Source of the DNA: Rugosimonospora acidiphila
Lineage (GTDB): Bacteria > Actinomycetota > Actinomycetes > Mycobacteriales > Micromonosporaceae
Assembly (NCBI RefSeq): GCF_039543385.1
Contig: NZ_BAABJQ010000030.1
Coordinates: 46,695-110,694, forward strand
Direction: 5' to 3'
DNA length: 64,000 nucleotides
A program made the translations under genes and the position numbers. This document shows, one piece after another, positions 34,611 through 43,060 of this stretch; position 1 is the first letter of the stretch, and each line of letters opens with the position of its first letter. Below the pieces are notes generated by a model. It was given only the letters and a program-made list of their open reading frames with translations, did not search any database and was not told where the DNA came from.

Positions 34611-34694
34611 GGAGCTCGGGGTGTACCGGGCTGAGAGGGCGGCTGCCGCCGCCGACCGCCGAACCTGACCGGGTAATGCCGGCGTAGGGAGCGC
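34611..34694 (+). promoter_or_regulatory. Second TPP riboswitch, upstream of cytX
   Basis: GGGCTGAGAGGGCGG, GAACCTGACCGGGTAATGCC and GGCGTAGGGAGCG are the THI-box elements. One base is missing in the CTGA-CCGGG segment compared with the first riboswitch. The conserved AGGGAG at its 3' end is the cytX Shine-Dalgarno, six bases before the ATG, so TPP binding should directly block ribosome access. Confidence 0.94.
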
Positions 34695-34696
34695 AG

Positions 34697-36079
34697 ATGA
34701 ACCAGACAGTCCTCGAACCGGTGGCGCCGGCCAGCACCGAGCCCGGCCTCACCCTGGCCGACCCGCCGCCGCGCACGCTGGGCCTGCTCGACCAGGTGGC
34801 GCTGTGGGGCAACCTCGGCATGACGCTGCTCGGCCCGGTCAGCGCCCTGTTCGTACTGATGCCGGCCGGGATGCCCCAGCTGTCGCTGGCCGCGGCGTTC
34901 ACCGCCACCGTGGCCGGGACCCTGATCGGCACCGTGCTGCTGTCCCTGGCCAGTTTCGCCGGGGCGCGGACCGGAGCGCCCGCCATGGTGCTGATGCGGG
35001 GGCTGTTCGGCGGTCGGCTGTCGTACCTGCCCACCATCCTGAACCTGGTGCAGTGCCTGGGCTGGGCGATTTTCGAGCTGGCCGTGATCTCGGCCGCCGC
35101 GCAGCGGCTGCTGCCCTGGCGGGCGCACTGGGTGTATGTGGTGGTGGCCGGCGCGGCGACCACGGGCATGGCGCTGCGGCCGCTGGGGGCGGTGCGGCTG
35201 CTGCGCCGGTACGCGCTGGTGGCGATCGTGCTGGCCGTCGGGTACCTGATGGTGCAGGCGGCCCGGCACCCGCTGCCGTCGCTGACCCACGGCTCCTGGT
35301 CGGGGTTCTGGCCGGCCGCCGACGTGGCCATCGCGGTCGCGGTGTCCTGGATCCCGCTGGCCGCCGACTACTCGCGCCACGCGCGCTCGGCCCGCTCGGC
35401 GTTCACCGGGTCGCTGATCGGCTACGCGGTCACCCAGATCGCCTGCTACAGCCTGGGGCTGCTGGCCTTCAGCACGCTGGCGTCCGGCTCCGGGGATCCG
35501 CAGGGGCAGCTGTTCGGCGCGTTCCTCGCGGTGCCGGTGGGCTGGCTGGCGTTCGCCATCCTGATCGCGAGGGAGCTGGACGAGTCGTTCACCAACGTGT
35601 ACTCCACCGTGGTGTCCATCCAGAACCTGCGGCCGCTGACCGACCGGCGGGTGCTGGCCGTGGCGGTCGGCGCGCTGACCACGCTCGGCGCGCTGGTCCT
35701 GCACATCGCCGCGTACCAGGACTTCCTGTACCTGCTCGGTTCGGTGTTCGTGCCGATGTTCGCGGTCTTCACGGTCCGGTACTTCGTGCTGGGCCGGGGC
35801 GGCACGTGGGACACCTCGCCCCGGGCGACGTCCCGTCCCGTGCTGCTCGTGCCGTGGCTGCTGGGCTTCGCCGCGTACCAGCTCGTCAACCCCGCGACGG
35901 TCGGCGGGTGGCACGACTTCTGGATCCACGCCCGATCGTGGCTGGGAGTGACCCCGCCGTCCTGGGCGAGCGCGTCGATCGTCTCGTTCGTGGTCGCGGC
36001 GGCGGCCACCCTGTTGTTGGCGGCGGTGTTTCCGGCGCTGGGCCGCCGGGGGCTGCGCGAGAGCGTGGAGGTGGCGTGA
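34697..36079 (+). CDS. cytX: HMP/thiamine-precursor permease of NCS1 family
   Basis: 460 residues, about 12 membrane segments. LLDQVALWGNLGMTLLGPVS, SRHARSARSAFTGS and LDESFTNVYSTVVSIQNL match the cytosine-permease-like CytX transporters regulated by TPP. The known or proposed substrate is hydroxymethylpyrimidine, which ThiD downstream phosphorylates. ATG 34697 sits directly behind the riboswitch. Confidence 0.92.
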   Translation: MNQTVLEPVAPASTEPGLTLADPPPRTLGLLDQVALWGNLGMTLLGPVSALFVLMPAGMPQLSLAAAFTATVAGTLIGTVLLSLASFAGARTGAPAMVLMRGLFGGRLSYLPTILNLVQCLGWAIFELAVISAAAQRLLPWRAHWVYVVVAGAATTGMALRPLGAVRLLRRYALVAIVLAVGYLMVQAARHPLPSLTHGSWSGFWPAADVAIAVAVSWIPLAADYSRHARSARSAFTGSLIGYAVTQIACYSLGLLAFSTLASGSGDPQGQLFGAFLAVPVGWLAFAILIARELDESFTNVYSTVVSIQNLRPLTDRRVLAVAVGALTTLGALVLHIAAYQDFLYLLGSVFVPMFAVFTVRYFVLGRGGTWDTSPRATSRPVLLVPWLLGFAAYQLVNPATVGGWHDFWIHARSWLGVTPPSWASASIVSFVVAAAATLLLAAVFPALGRRGLRESVEVA

Positions 36080-36882
36080 TGGTGGCGAACCTGCTCACGA
36101 TCGCCGGCAGCGACCCCAGCGGCGGCGCCGGCATCCAGGCCGACCTGAAGGCGTTCGCCGCGCTGGGCACCTACGGGATGAGCGTGGTGACCGGGCTGAC
36201 CGCGCAGAACACCCGCGGCGTGCGGGGCATCCACCCGGTGCCGGCGCGGTTCGTCGCGGATCAGCTGGAGGCGGTTCTCGACGATGTGCGCGTCGACGCG
36301 GTCAAGATAGGCATGCTGGGTACCGCCGAGGTGGTCCGCGCGGTGGCCGAGGTGCTGGCCGCGCGCCGGCCGCCGTACGTGGTGCTGGACCCGGTGATGG
36401 TGGCCAAGAGCGGCGACCGGCTGCTGGCCGCCAACGCGGTAAGGGAGCTGCGCGGGGCGCTGCTGCCCGTGGTCGACCTCATCACGCCCAACCTGCCGGA
36501 GGCGGCCGACCTGCTCGGGGTGCCGGAGGCGGCCGACGAGGCCCAGATGCGCGAGCAACTGGCGAGCCTGATGAGGCTGGGCCCGGCGGTGCTGCTCAAG
36601 GGCGGGCACCTGACCGGGCCCGAGTGCCCCGATCTGCTGGCGTTGGACGCGTCCGGTGAGCCGGTGCGGCTGACCGCCCCCCGGGTGGCCACCCGCAACA
36701 CGCACGGCACCGGATGCACCCTGTCCTCGGCGATCGCGGCGCTGCGCCCGCAGCGCGGCGGCTGGGCCGAGGCGGTGGCCGACGCCAAGCGGTACCTGAC
36801 CGCCGCGCTGGCCGCCGCCGACGGCCTGGACGTCGGCTCCGGCCACGGCCCGGTGCACCACTTCCACGAATGGTGGAAATGA
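36079..36882 (+). CDS. thiD: HMP/HMP-phosphate kinase
   Basis: 267 residues. LTIAGSDPSGGAGIQADLKA is the family N-terminus. TAQNTRGV, VLDPVMVAKSGDRLL, LITPNLPEAADLLG and NTHGTGCTLSSAIAAL (anion hole and catalytic Cys/Asp region) follow. TGATG overlap with cytX. The last codons and stop lie in a 26-bp tandem duplication, so the terminal HFHEWWK may have been shaped by it. Confidence 0.95.
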   Translation: MVANLLTIAGSDPSGGAGIQADLKAFAALGTYGMSVVTGLTAQNTRGVRGIHPVPARFVADQLEAVLDDVRVDAVKIGMLGTAEVVRAVAEVLAARRPPYVVLDPVMVAKSGDRLLAANAVRELRGALLPVVDLITPNLPEAADLLGVPEAADEAQMREQLASLMRLGPAVLLKGGHLTGPECPDLLALDASGEPVRLTAPRVATRNTHGTGCTLSSAIAALRPQRGGWAEAVADAKRYLTAALAAADGLDVGSGHGPVHHFHEWWK

Positions 36883-36916
36883 GGAGCGGCCACGAATGGT
36901 GGAAATGAGGAGCAGC
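36865..36916 (+). repeat. 26-bp x 2 tandem repeat spanning the thiD stop
   Basis: CACGAATGGTGGAAATGAGG plus AGCGGC or AGCAGC occurs at 36865-36890 and 36891-36916, with a degenerate third copy after that. The first unit contains the thiD TGA. Confidence 0.92.
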
Positions 36917-36942
36917 CACCGTTGGTGGAGCTGACGGGAGGG

Positions 36943-37887
36943 TTATCGCTGGCCCGCGGCCAGCACCGATCTGGCCTTGGCGACCGCCCCGCGGCGCGCT
37001 ACCACCATCGTGGCGATGGTCGCGAGGTCGGATCGTGGCAGGCTCGCCACGAGCGACCGGCGAATCTGGAGAAGTGTGGTGGGTAGGTGCACGGCGAGCT
37101 GGCACTCGCCGTCGTCGACCGCCGTGCGCAATTCGAGCTGTTCGAGGGCTGGCGTCATCCCCGAGGCGTCGTACCGTGCCCGCAGGGCGGGCTCGACGTC
37201 GTCGGGCCGGGAGTACGAGTAGCCGCGGGAGTTCATGCACGATCGCCAGGTGGCCAGGGCGACCGGGTATCTGGGGTCGTCGTACATCGCGGCGTACATC
37301 CGGTCGTCGAACTGCTGCGGCACGTAGTACAACCGGGCCCAGGTCGCCAGATCGCCGGCCAGTTCCCGATATCCCTGCGCGACGCAGCCGGCGCTCGGCG
37401 TCAGCACCGTTGCCTTGCCCTCGAGACTCACCTTGATTCTCGGCTTGCCGGCGCCGAACTGCGCGGCGCTGAAACCGACGTCGCCGACGAACGTCGTGGG
37501 TTCCGGGGCGGGCGCGGAGTGTTTGGCGAGCCCGTACCCGACCGAGCGACGGCCGGGCAGGTCGATCGCGGCGGCTTCATCCTGAGGTACCGGAAGGGCC
37601 AGCGGGGGCGCCGCCGGTACGGCGAATCCGTGTGCCCGCAGGCACTGGCGGTCGAGTTGGTTGGACGCGTTCTCCAGATCATCCTCGCTGCTCGGCCATG
37701 ACCCGGACCGGGTGGCGAAGTCCACCACGTCGACGTCGAGGCTCGGTGGGCTGTGGCTCACCGACCCGGCCGGCGGGCTCGGGGCGCCGCGCGAGGCCGG
37801 CCGCGGGTTCCCGCAGCCGGCCAGCATCACGACGAGCACCAGTCCGGCCGCGCAGGTGCGGGCGAGACCTTTCACCGTTGATGCCAT
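36943..37887 (-). CDS. Secreted lipoprotein of unknown function
   Basis: 314 residues. Lipoprotein signal peptide with positive start, hydrophobic core and lipobox LAGC (Cys near residue 26). The mature part has several Cys (QCLRAHGF, AGCVAQGYREL, WRSCMNSRGY, DGECQLAV) that could form disulfides. It resembles actinomycete lipoproteins with no assigned role. ATG overlaps the stop of the inhibitor gene (TGATG), so the two are coupled and probably act together at the cell surface. Confidence 0.82.
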   Translation of the reverse strand: MASTVKGLARTCAAGLVLVVMLAGCGNPRPASRGAPSPPAGSVSHSPPSLDVDVVDFATRSGSWPSSEDDLENASNQLDRQCLRAHGFAVPAAPPLALPVPQDEAAAIDLPGRRSVGYGLAKHSAPAPEPTTFVGDVGFSAAQFGAGKPRIKVSLEGKATVLTPSAGCVAQGYRELAGDLATWARLYYVPQQFDDRMYAAMYDDPRYPVALATWRSCMNSRGYSYSRPDDVEPALRARYDASGMTPALEQLELRTAVDDGECQLAVHLPTTLLQIRRSLVASLPRSDLATIATMVVARRGAVAKARSVLAAGQR

Positions 37888-38348
37888 CAGCCAAGAGGCT
37901 TGCTGGTGCACCAGCTGTTGGAGCTGATCTTGTCGTTGAACGAGGAGTCGTGGAACCCGATGCCGAAGTCCGAGACGTCGTTGTTGACGGCCAGGCTGTG
38001 CCAAGCGCCCCGGTAGCTGGCGTCGACGAAGAAGTACACCGTGCACAGGAGGCCCTGGTTGTCGACCGACTCGATGCAGTCGTTCCACGTGCCGGTGTGG
38101 CACTCGCTCGTGGTGTGCGGCATCTTGCTGAAGTCCGGGTTGTTATCCTTGACCTTGCCCTGGTGGCCACCGAAGTTCTTGAACGGGTAGAAGCACACGT
38201 ACGAATCCGGGCAGGATGGCAACACCACCGAACTCGGCGTGGCCGTGGCGGCGGACGCGGGAGACGCGATCGACAGGCCGGCGACCGCCAGGCCGCCGGC
38301 CATCGCGGCGGCGGCGACCGATCGTCTCGTGATCGGGCTAATGTTCAT
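37887..38348 (-). CDS. Secreted peptidase-inhibitor I36-like protein
   Basis: 153 residues with a signal peptide (RRSVAAAAMAGGLAVAGLSI ... ASA). The mature domain CFYPFKNFGGHQGKV and W-N-D-C-I-E-S-V-D-N pattern resembles family I36 inhibitors such as SMI of Streptomyces, a beta/gamma-crystallin-like fold. Four to five Cys suggest disulfides. AAGGAG ten bases upstream supports the ATG. First gene of a two-gene leftward operon behind TTGCCAAA direct repeats. Confidence 0.85.
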   Translation of the reverse strand: MNISPITRRSVAAAAMAGGLAVAGLSIASPASAATATPSSVVLPSCPDSYVCFYPFKNFGGHQGKVKDNNPDFSKMPHTTSECHTGTWNDCIESVDNQGLLCTVYFFVDASYRGAWHSLAVNNDVSDFGIGFHDSSFNDKISSNSWCTSKPLG

Positions 38349-38468
38349 GGCGAGGCACTCCTTCGCTGGGGGTCCGGCGAGCGGTCGCCGTCGGTGTGCC
38401 CGCGCGCCTGCGGCGCACGCGGCCGACTGCGTTCGCGGACCGGCTACTCCCAGTGCATGGGAGCGGTC

Positions 38469-38499
38469 TTGCCAAAGCCCTTGCCAAATGTTCGCCAAA
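38469..38499. promoter_or_regulatory. Iterated TTGCCAAA direct repeats
   Basis: TTGCCAAA at 38469-38476 and 38481-38488 and TCGCCAAA from 38492, spaced about one helical turn. They lie about 120 bases upstream of the inhibitor gene and look like an array of regulator sites. No cognate regulator is identified. Confidence 0.5.
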
Positions 38500-38590
38500 A
38501 ACCCTGCCGCAAGGTCGGGCCGGTTCGCCCCGGCGCAGAGGTCCTACCAGGTATTACCTGCCGGCGGGCGGCGAACACCCGCCGAAACCG

Positions 38591-38623
38591 GAGTGCGCCC
38601 CGACGGTCCGTCGGGGCGCACTC
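38591..38623 (-). terminator. Terminator-like hairpin after carbohydrate-active gene
   Basis: Perfect 14-bp stem GAGTGCGCCCCGAC (38591-38604) with its complement at 38610-38623 and loop GGTCC. It lies 26 bases downstream of the large leftward gene. Confidence 0.85.
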
Positions 38624-38648
38624 GTTGGTCCACTATGGACGGTGTTGA

Positions 38649-41300
38649 TCAGGGATAGCTGACCACGTTCACCGGTACCGTGGCCGTGCCCTGGGCCGCG
38701 CCGCCGGTGGAGTTTATGACATGGTCGATGGTGCCCTTCCCGCCCAGCGACACGGTGAGCAGATCATGGAACTTCACGTTCGCGTTGTTGGGCGCCTCGA
38801 ACGCGTGGTCGGCGTGGATCGAGGGGTCGGCGGTGAAGTTGCAGTAGCTGCCCAGGCCCCACGCCTCGTGCGAGGTGACCGTGTCCGCCACCTTGTACGC
38901 CGCGTATCCGTTGGTTCCGCTGCGCCAGGCGGCCTGGCTGGGTGGGTCGTAGGGCATCTCGTTCTGCAGGAAGATGGTGCGCCCGCCGTTGCCGTTCCAG
39001 AGCACCTCGTACTGCTGGTAGTGCTCGACGAACAGCCCGTAGGCCATCACGTTGTTGCCGTTGACTATCAGGCCGGTCTGGGCCGGGTTGGTGGTCCATC
39101 CGGCCCCGGCGCCGTGGTCGGCCCGCCAGGCCCAGATGTGGTCGATGATGGTGTTGTTGCTGTTGACCACGAGGCTGTTGGTCGCCGAACCCGGCCCGGC
39201 GCCGCCGATCCGGAAGAACACGTCCTGGATGGACGTCGGGTTGCTGGCGTGGCTGGCCGTAGAGCCCGCCGTGCCGACCTGTAGCAGGTTCTGCGAGTTG
39301 GTCGTGCCGGCGTCGAACAGCAGCCCGCCCAGCTTCACACCGTCTACATCGGACACATGCATCGCGTCCACCCCGTTGTCCGGGATGATGGTCGGGTATC
39401 CGATGCCGAGCACCACGGTGTTGGCCCGGGTCACGTTGAGGGTCTGGCTGACGTGGTAGATGCCGGGCGTGAACAGCAGGTTGTAGCCCTGGCTCAGCGC
39501 GTTGTTGATGGTCTGCGCGGAGTCACCCTGCTTGACGACGTAGAACTGGGTCAGCGGGATGGACGAACCGGGAGTGTTCCCGTTGGCCCAGGTGACGCCC
39601 GAGGAGTTGGTGCGCATGGACGGGACGAACACGTTGTAGTTGCCGCCCGAGTCCAGGTACAGGTATGGCTTCTCCCGGGTCACCGGGCTCTGCGGGACGT
39701 TGGTGTACGGCGGGTTCGGGAAGCTGGTACCCGGGGCGCCCTGTACGCCGGAGAACACCATGTTCCACACGCCGTTGAGGTTGCCGCCGATCTGGCTGTC
39801 CCGGGTGAACCACTGCTGCTGCGAGTACGGCTGCAGCGTGCCGCTGACCCGGCTGTCGGCGATGTACCCGCCGCTGGCCCAGCCGTAACCGTTCGGCGCC
39901 AGGTTCAGGTCGCCGTGGATGTCCATCCGGCGGAACGGCGCGGCCTGCGCCACGGCCCACCGGGTGAAGCCGGCCGACGGGTAGACCGACATGTTCTCGG
40001 CGGAGCGCCAGAAGTTCTGGGTGGCGTTGCCGCCGAACCAGCCCGCGTCGACCGTGATGTCGCCGTGGATCTGCACGTCGTCCGGGTTCTGGCCGAGGCC
40101 CAGGATCGACGTGTAGAAGCCGATCTGCGCGTTGAACCCGCTGTACGAGCCGGGCTTGAACATCAGCGCGTAGCGCTGGGTGCCGAACTGGTTGCTCTCC
40201 TGCTGGTGGAACACGGTGTCCAGCTGACTTTGGATGCTGGCGCTGGACATCGAGGGGTCGAACACGATGACGTTCGGGCCCAGCGATCCACCGCCGCTGA
40301 CCGGCGGGCCGGTCGGCGTGGTGGTGGGGGTGGGCGACGGCGACGCGCTCGGCGGCGGGCTGGATGTGCCGCCACCGGTGAAGATCTGGAACTCCCAGAG
40401 CGAGTAGCCGTAACCGGTCGCGCGCACCGTGCCGTTCATGCGCACGTACCGGCCGGTGCCGGTGACGTTGAGGGTCTGTACGCCGCCGGTGCCGGTGGTG
40501 GTGGTGTAGATGGTGGTCCAGGTGTTGCCGTCGTTGGAGGTCTGGATCTGGAAGGACTTGGCGTACGCGGCCTCCCAGTTGAGCACGACCTGGCAGACCT
40601 GCGACGAGGCACCCAGGTCGACCTGCAGCCACTGCGGGTCGCTGAAGGCCGAGGACCACCGGGTGCCGGTGTTGCCGTCGACGGCCGCCGACGGCGGGGA
40701 ACCCGCGTTCTCGGTGGACGAGGCGCTGACGGGACGGTTCAGCGCCGCGTTGCTCGTGCCGCAGCCGGTGCCGGAGGTCGAGCCGTAGACCTGGAACTCC
40801 CAGAGCGAGTATCCGTACTGGGTGGCGCGCACGCTGCCGTTCATGCGCACGTACCGGCCGGTGCCGGTGACATTGAGGGTCTGTACGCCGCCGGTGCCGG
40901 TGGTGGTGGTGTAGATGGTGGTCCAGGTGTTGCCGTCGTTGGAGGTCTGGATCTGGAAGGACTTGGCGTAGGCGGCCTCCCAGTTGAGCACGACCTGGCT
41001 GATGCTGGCCTGGCTGCCGAGGTCGACCTGCAACCACTGCGGGTCGCTGAAGGCCGAGGACCACCGGGTGCCGGTGTTGCCGTCGACGGCCGCCGACGGC
41101 GGGGAACCCGCGTTCTCGGTCGACGACGCGGTGACGGGCTTGCCCTGGGACAGCAGCGTGGTCGCCGCGTTCGCGGTCGAGACGGCGCTGACCGCGTAGC
41201 CGGCCAGCAGCGCCACGGCGGTGGCGATCAGCGCGAGCAGGTAGATCGGTCTGCGCCGGCGCGTGGCACCGGGGGGAGCGAGTGGTGAAGCGGGCTGCAT
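38649..41300 (-). CDS. Secreted beta-helix protein with two F5/8C (CBM32-like) domains
   Basis: 883 residues. Signal anchor at 15-45 (PIYLLALIATAVALLAGYAV). Two discoidin-type domains at about 50-180 and 185-315 begin SASSTENAGSPPSAAVDGNT and end SLWEFQV/SLWEFQI. A Pro/Ser/Thr linker follows, then a catalytic-size domain of about 540 residues (FDPSMSSASIQSQLD, FKPGSYSGFN, HGDITVDAGWFGGNATQNFW) with pectate-lyase-like repeats. The family is often loosely named coagulation factor 5/8 type protein; its substrate is unknown, but polysaccharide binding is likely. GGAG five bases before ATG 41300. A LacI-type operator-like site lies upstream. Confidence 0.85.
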   Translation of the reverse strand: MQPASPLAPPGATRRRRPIYLLALIATAVALLAGYAVSAVSTANAATTLLSQGKPVTASSTENAGSPPSAAVDGNTGTRWSSAFSDPQWLQVDLGSQASISQVVLNWEAAYAKSFQIQTSNDGNTWTTIYTTTTGTGGVQTLNVTGTGRYVRMNGSVRATQYGYSLWEFQVYGSTSGTGCGTSNAALNRPVSASSTENAGSPPSAAVDGNTGTRWSSAFSDPQWLQVDLGASSQVCQVVLNWEAAYAKSFQIQTSNDGNTWTTIYTTTTGTGGVQTLNVTGTGRYVRMNGTVRATGYGYSLWEFQIFTGGGTSSPPPSASPSPTPTTTPTGPPVSGGGSLGPNVIVFDPSMSSASIQSQLDTVFHQQESNQFGTQRYALMFKPGSYSGFNAQIGFYTSILGLGQNPDDVQIHGDITVDAGWFGGNATQNFWRSAENMSVYPSAGFTRWAVAQAAPFRRMDIHGDLNLAPNGYGWASGGYIADSRVSGTLQPYSQQQWFTRDSQIGGNLNGVWNMVFSGVQGAPGTSFPNPPYTNVPQSPVTREKPYLYLDSGGNYNVFVPSMRTNSSGVTWANGNTPGSSIPLTQFYVVKQGDSAQTINNALSQGYNLLFTPGIYHVSQTLNVTRANTVVLGIGYPTIIPDNGVDAMHVSDVDGVKLGGLLFDAGTTNSQNLLQVGTAGSTASHASNPTSIQDVFFRIGGAGPGSATNSLVVNSNNTIIDHIWAWRADHGAGAGWTTNPAQTGLIVNGNNVMAYGLFVEHYQQYEVLWNGNGGRTIFLQNEMPYDPPSQAAWRSGTNGYAAYKVADTVTSHEAWGLGSYCNFTADPSIHADHAFEAPNNANVKFHDLLTVSLGGKGTIDHVINSTGGAAQGTATVPVNVVSYP
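40388..41130 (-). repeat. 405-bp tandem duplication coding the two F5/8C domains
   Basis: Two direct copies offset by 405 bp. Long stretches are identical in nucleotide sequence, for example around the TTTGTVxTLN-coding part, and differences cluster at the edges. This indicates a recent duplication or ongoing gene conversion between the domains. Confidence 0.9.
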
Positions 41301-41924
41301 GGCGTCTCCATGGTTCGCAGGTGCGCGGCATCGCGCGGCGGTGGCCGATGGCGGCGCCGACGCGCTGGCCGTGCTGGGACGGAAAACCGCGCCGGAGGCG
41401 GGCTCCGGCGTTTTGGATGGGGAAGCGCTCTCCAAGAGAGTTGCCGGGGTTCGAATCCGTGTCAAGGTAACCGGCAGGGCACGTTTCGGTAACGGAAGAT
41501 CGATTGATCTCGTTGTCGTCGAGGTCAAGCACCCTGGCCAGGGTATTTGTTGTGGCGGGCACCATTGCTCGGTCGGGCGGCTTCGCGGAAAACTCCGGCC
41601 GGCGGTTCGGCTACCCGAACAAACGACATACCGGTGGATTACCCGTTGCCGGAGCATCGGGGAGAACGCTCTCTGCGGCGCCTGCCTGCGGTGACCGGGC
41701 ACCGGCCCGCCCCGGGCCGGTGCCCGGCCGCCGGCGAGGCCGCGATGATCGGGCGACTTTCCGTTATCCGGGCACGGCCGTACGGGTCCACCGACCGGGG
41801 CGCCGCTCACCTGGTCGGCGTGCCTTGGCGCGATCCCGGGTTGGCGGCCGCCGAGCGCGACTACCGTCGGTGGTGGATCGGACTCTGGCCGACGCCCCGG
41901 CTGTCCACCGCTGGAAGGAGCCAC
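41301..41924. promoter_or_regulatory. Divergent control region with LacI-type operator-like sites
   Basis: TGGGGAAGCGCTCTCCA at 41418-41434 is close to the LacI/CebR-type operator pattern TGGGAGCGCTCCCA. GGGGAGAACGCTCTCTG at 41659-41675 is a second related palindrome. They lie about 120 and 360 bases upstream of the carbohydrate-active gene, and the second about 250 bases before the DUF4331 gene. No gene is convincing in the gap. Confidence 0.55.
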
Positions 41925-42920
41925 ATGTCGAACCACTTCAGCGCCGACAACCTCAAGTTTCCCGGGGACGACCGGCGTCTCGAACTCACCGACGTGTTCG
42001 CCTTCGCCTCACCGGAGGACCCGGGCAAGACGGTGCTCATCATCGACGCCAACCCGACCAGTGCTCCGCCTCCGATACCGGCGCCCGTCACCGGCCCGGA
42101 GTTCTATCCCGGCGCGATCTACCGCATCAACATCGACAACGACGGCGACGCGCTGGCCGACGTCGCGTTCACATTCACCTTCTCGGAGTACCGGGACGGC
42201 GGCCAGACCGGCACCGCCTGGTGCGCGTCCGGACCCGAGGCCCGCGGGCCCGAGCCGGCCGGACAGCTGCTCGCCGAGTCCTTTCCGGTCAGCTTCGACG
42301 GCGCGGCGCAGCCCGTTCCGCTGGACGGGCCCAGCCCGCTGAGACTCTTCGCCGGGCTGCGCAGCGACCCGTTCTTCGCCGACGTCGAGGGCGCCCTGCA
42401 CGGGTTCGACTGGACCGGCCACGACGACTTCGCCGACAACAACGTCGACAGCATCGTGCTGGAGGTGCCGTCCGACCTGCTCGGCCCCGGTTCCGCGATC
42501 GGGGTGTGGGCCTCGATCAGCCGGCGTACCGACGGCGGGCTGGAACAGCTGGACCGCGGCGGGAACCCCACCATCAACCCGTTCCTCAACCCGGAGGGCG
42601 AGAAGAACCTCTACAACACCCGGCAGCCCGTCGATGACATGGCCAACTACCTGGGCCCCTGGACCCAGCTCCTGCAGGACAAGGGCGGCTACTCGGCGGA
42701 GGAGGCCAAGGCGGCCGTCATGCAGGTGGTGCCGGACATCCTCCGCTACGACCGGAGCAAGCCGGCCGCCTACCCCAACGGCCGGGCGCTGACCGACGAC
42801 GTGTTCAGCATGCGGTTCGCCTGGCTGACCCGCGGCAAGGTCCCGCCGACCGGCCTGCGACCGCACACCGACCTGATGACGCACTTCCCCTATCTCGGCC
42901 CACCCAACCCCGGCCACTGA
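41925..42920 (+). CDS. DUF4331-type protein
   Basis: 331 residues. SNHFSADNLKFPGDDRRLEL and TDVFAFASPEDPGKTVLIID, DGDALADVAFTFTFSEYRDG and DDFADNNVDSIVLEVP resemble the DUF4331 family of actinobacteria and proteobacteria, of unknown function. No signal peptide with this start. AAGGAG at 41915-41920 is placed ideally for ATG 41925. A 15-bp repeat follows the stop. Confidence 0.85.
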   Translation: MSNHFSADNLKFPGDDRRLELTDVFAFASPEDPGKTVLIIDANPTSAPPPIPAPVTGPEFYPGAIYRINIDNDGDALADVAFTFTFSEYRDGGQTGTAWCASGPEARGPEPAGQLLAESFPVSFDGAAQPVPLDGPSPLRLFAGLRSDPFFADVEGALHGFDWTGHDDFADNNVDSIVLEVPSDLLGPGSAIGVWASISRRTDGGLEQLDRGGNPTINPFLNPEGEKNLYNTRQPVDDMANYLGPWTQLLQDKGGYSAEEAKAAVMQVVPDILRYDRSKPAAYPNGRALTDDVFSMRFAWLTRGKVPPTGLRPHTDLMTHFPYLGPPNPGH

Positions 42921-42921
42921 C

Positions 42922-42981
42922 CGGCCCGGCACCGATCGGCCCGGCATCGCTCGGCCCGGCACCGATCGGCCCGGCAACGCG
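42922..42981 (+). repeat. 15-bp x 4 tandem repeat directly after DUF4331 stop
   Basis: CGGCCCGGCACCGAT-type units, four head-to-tail copies (third identical to first), beginning one base after the TGA. The remaining gap to the next gene holds nothing I can name. Confidence 0.9.
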
Positions 42982-43060
42982 TCACGGTCCGCGGCGTCCC
43001 GGTGCCGGCGCGCCGCATGGGTCCGCGCCGGGCCGGGACCCGGGAGGTCGCTTGCCGCCG

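Noticed and set aside
39357..41288. 643-codon frame opposite the beta-helix protein
   Set aside because: Internal repeats merely mirror the duplicated domains on the other strand. No ribosome-binding site or family match.
41448..41465. GGGGTTCGAATCC resembling the T-loop of a tRNA
   Set aside because: The flanking bases do not pair into a T-stem, and no anticodon or D-arm can be drawn upstream. Chance match.
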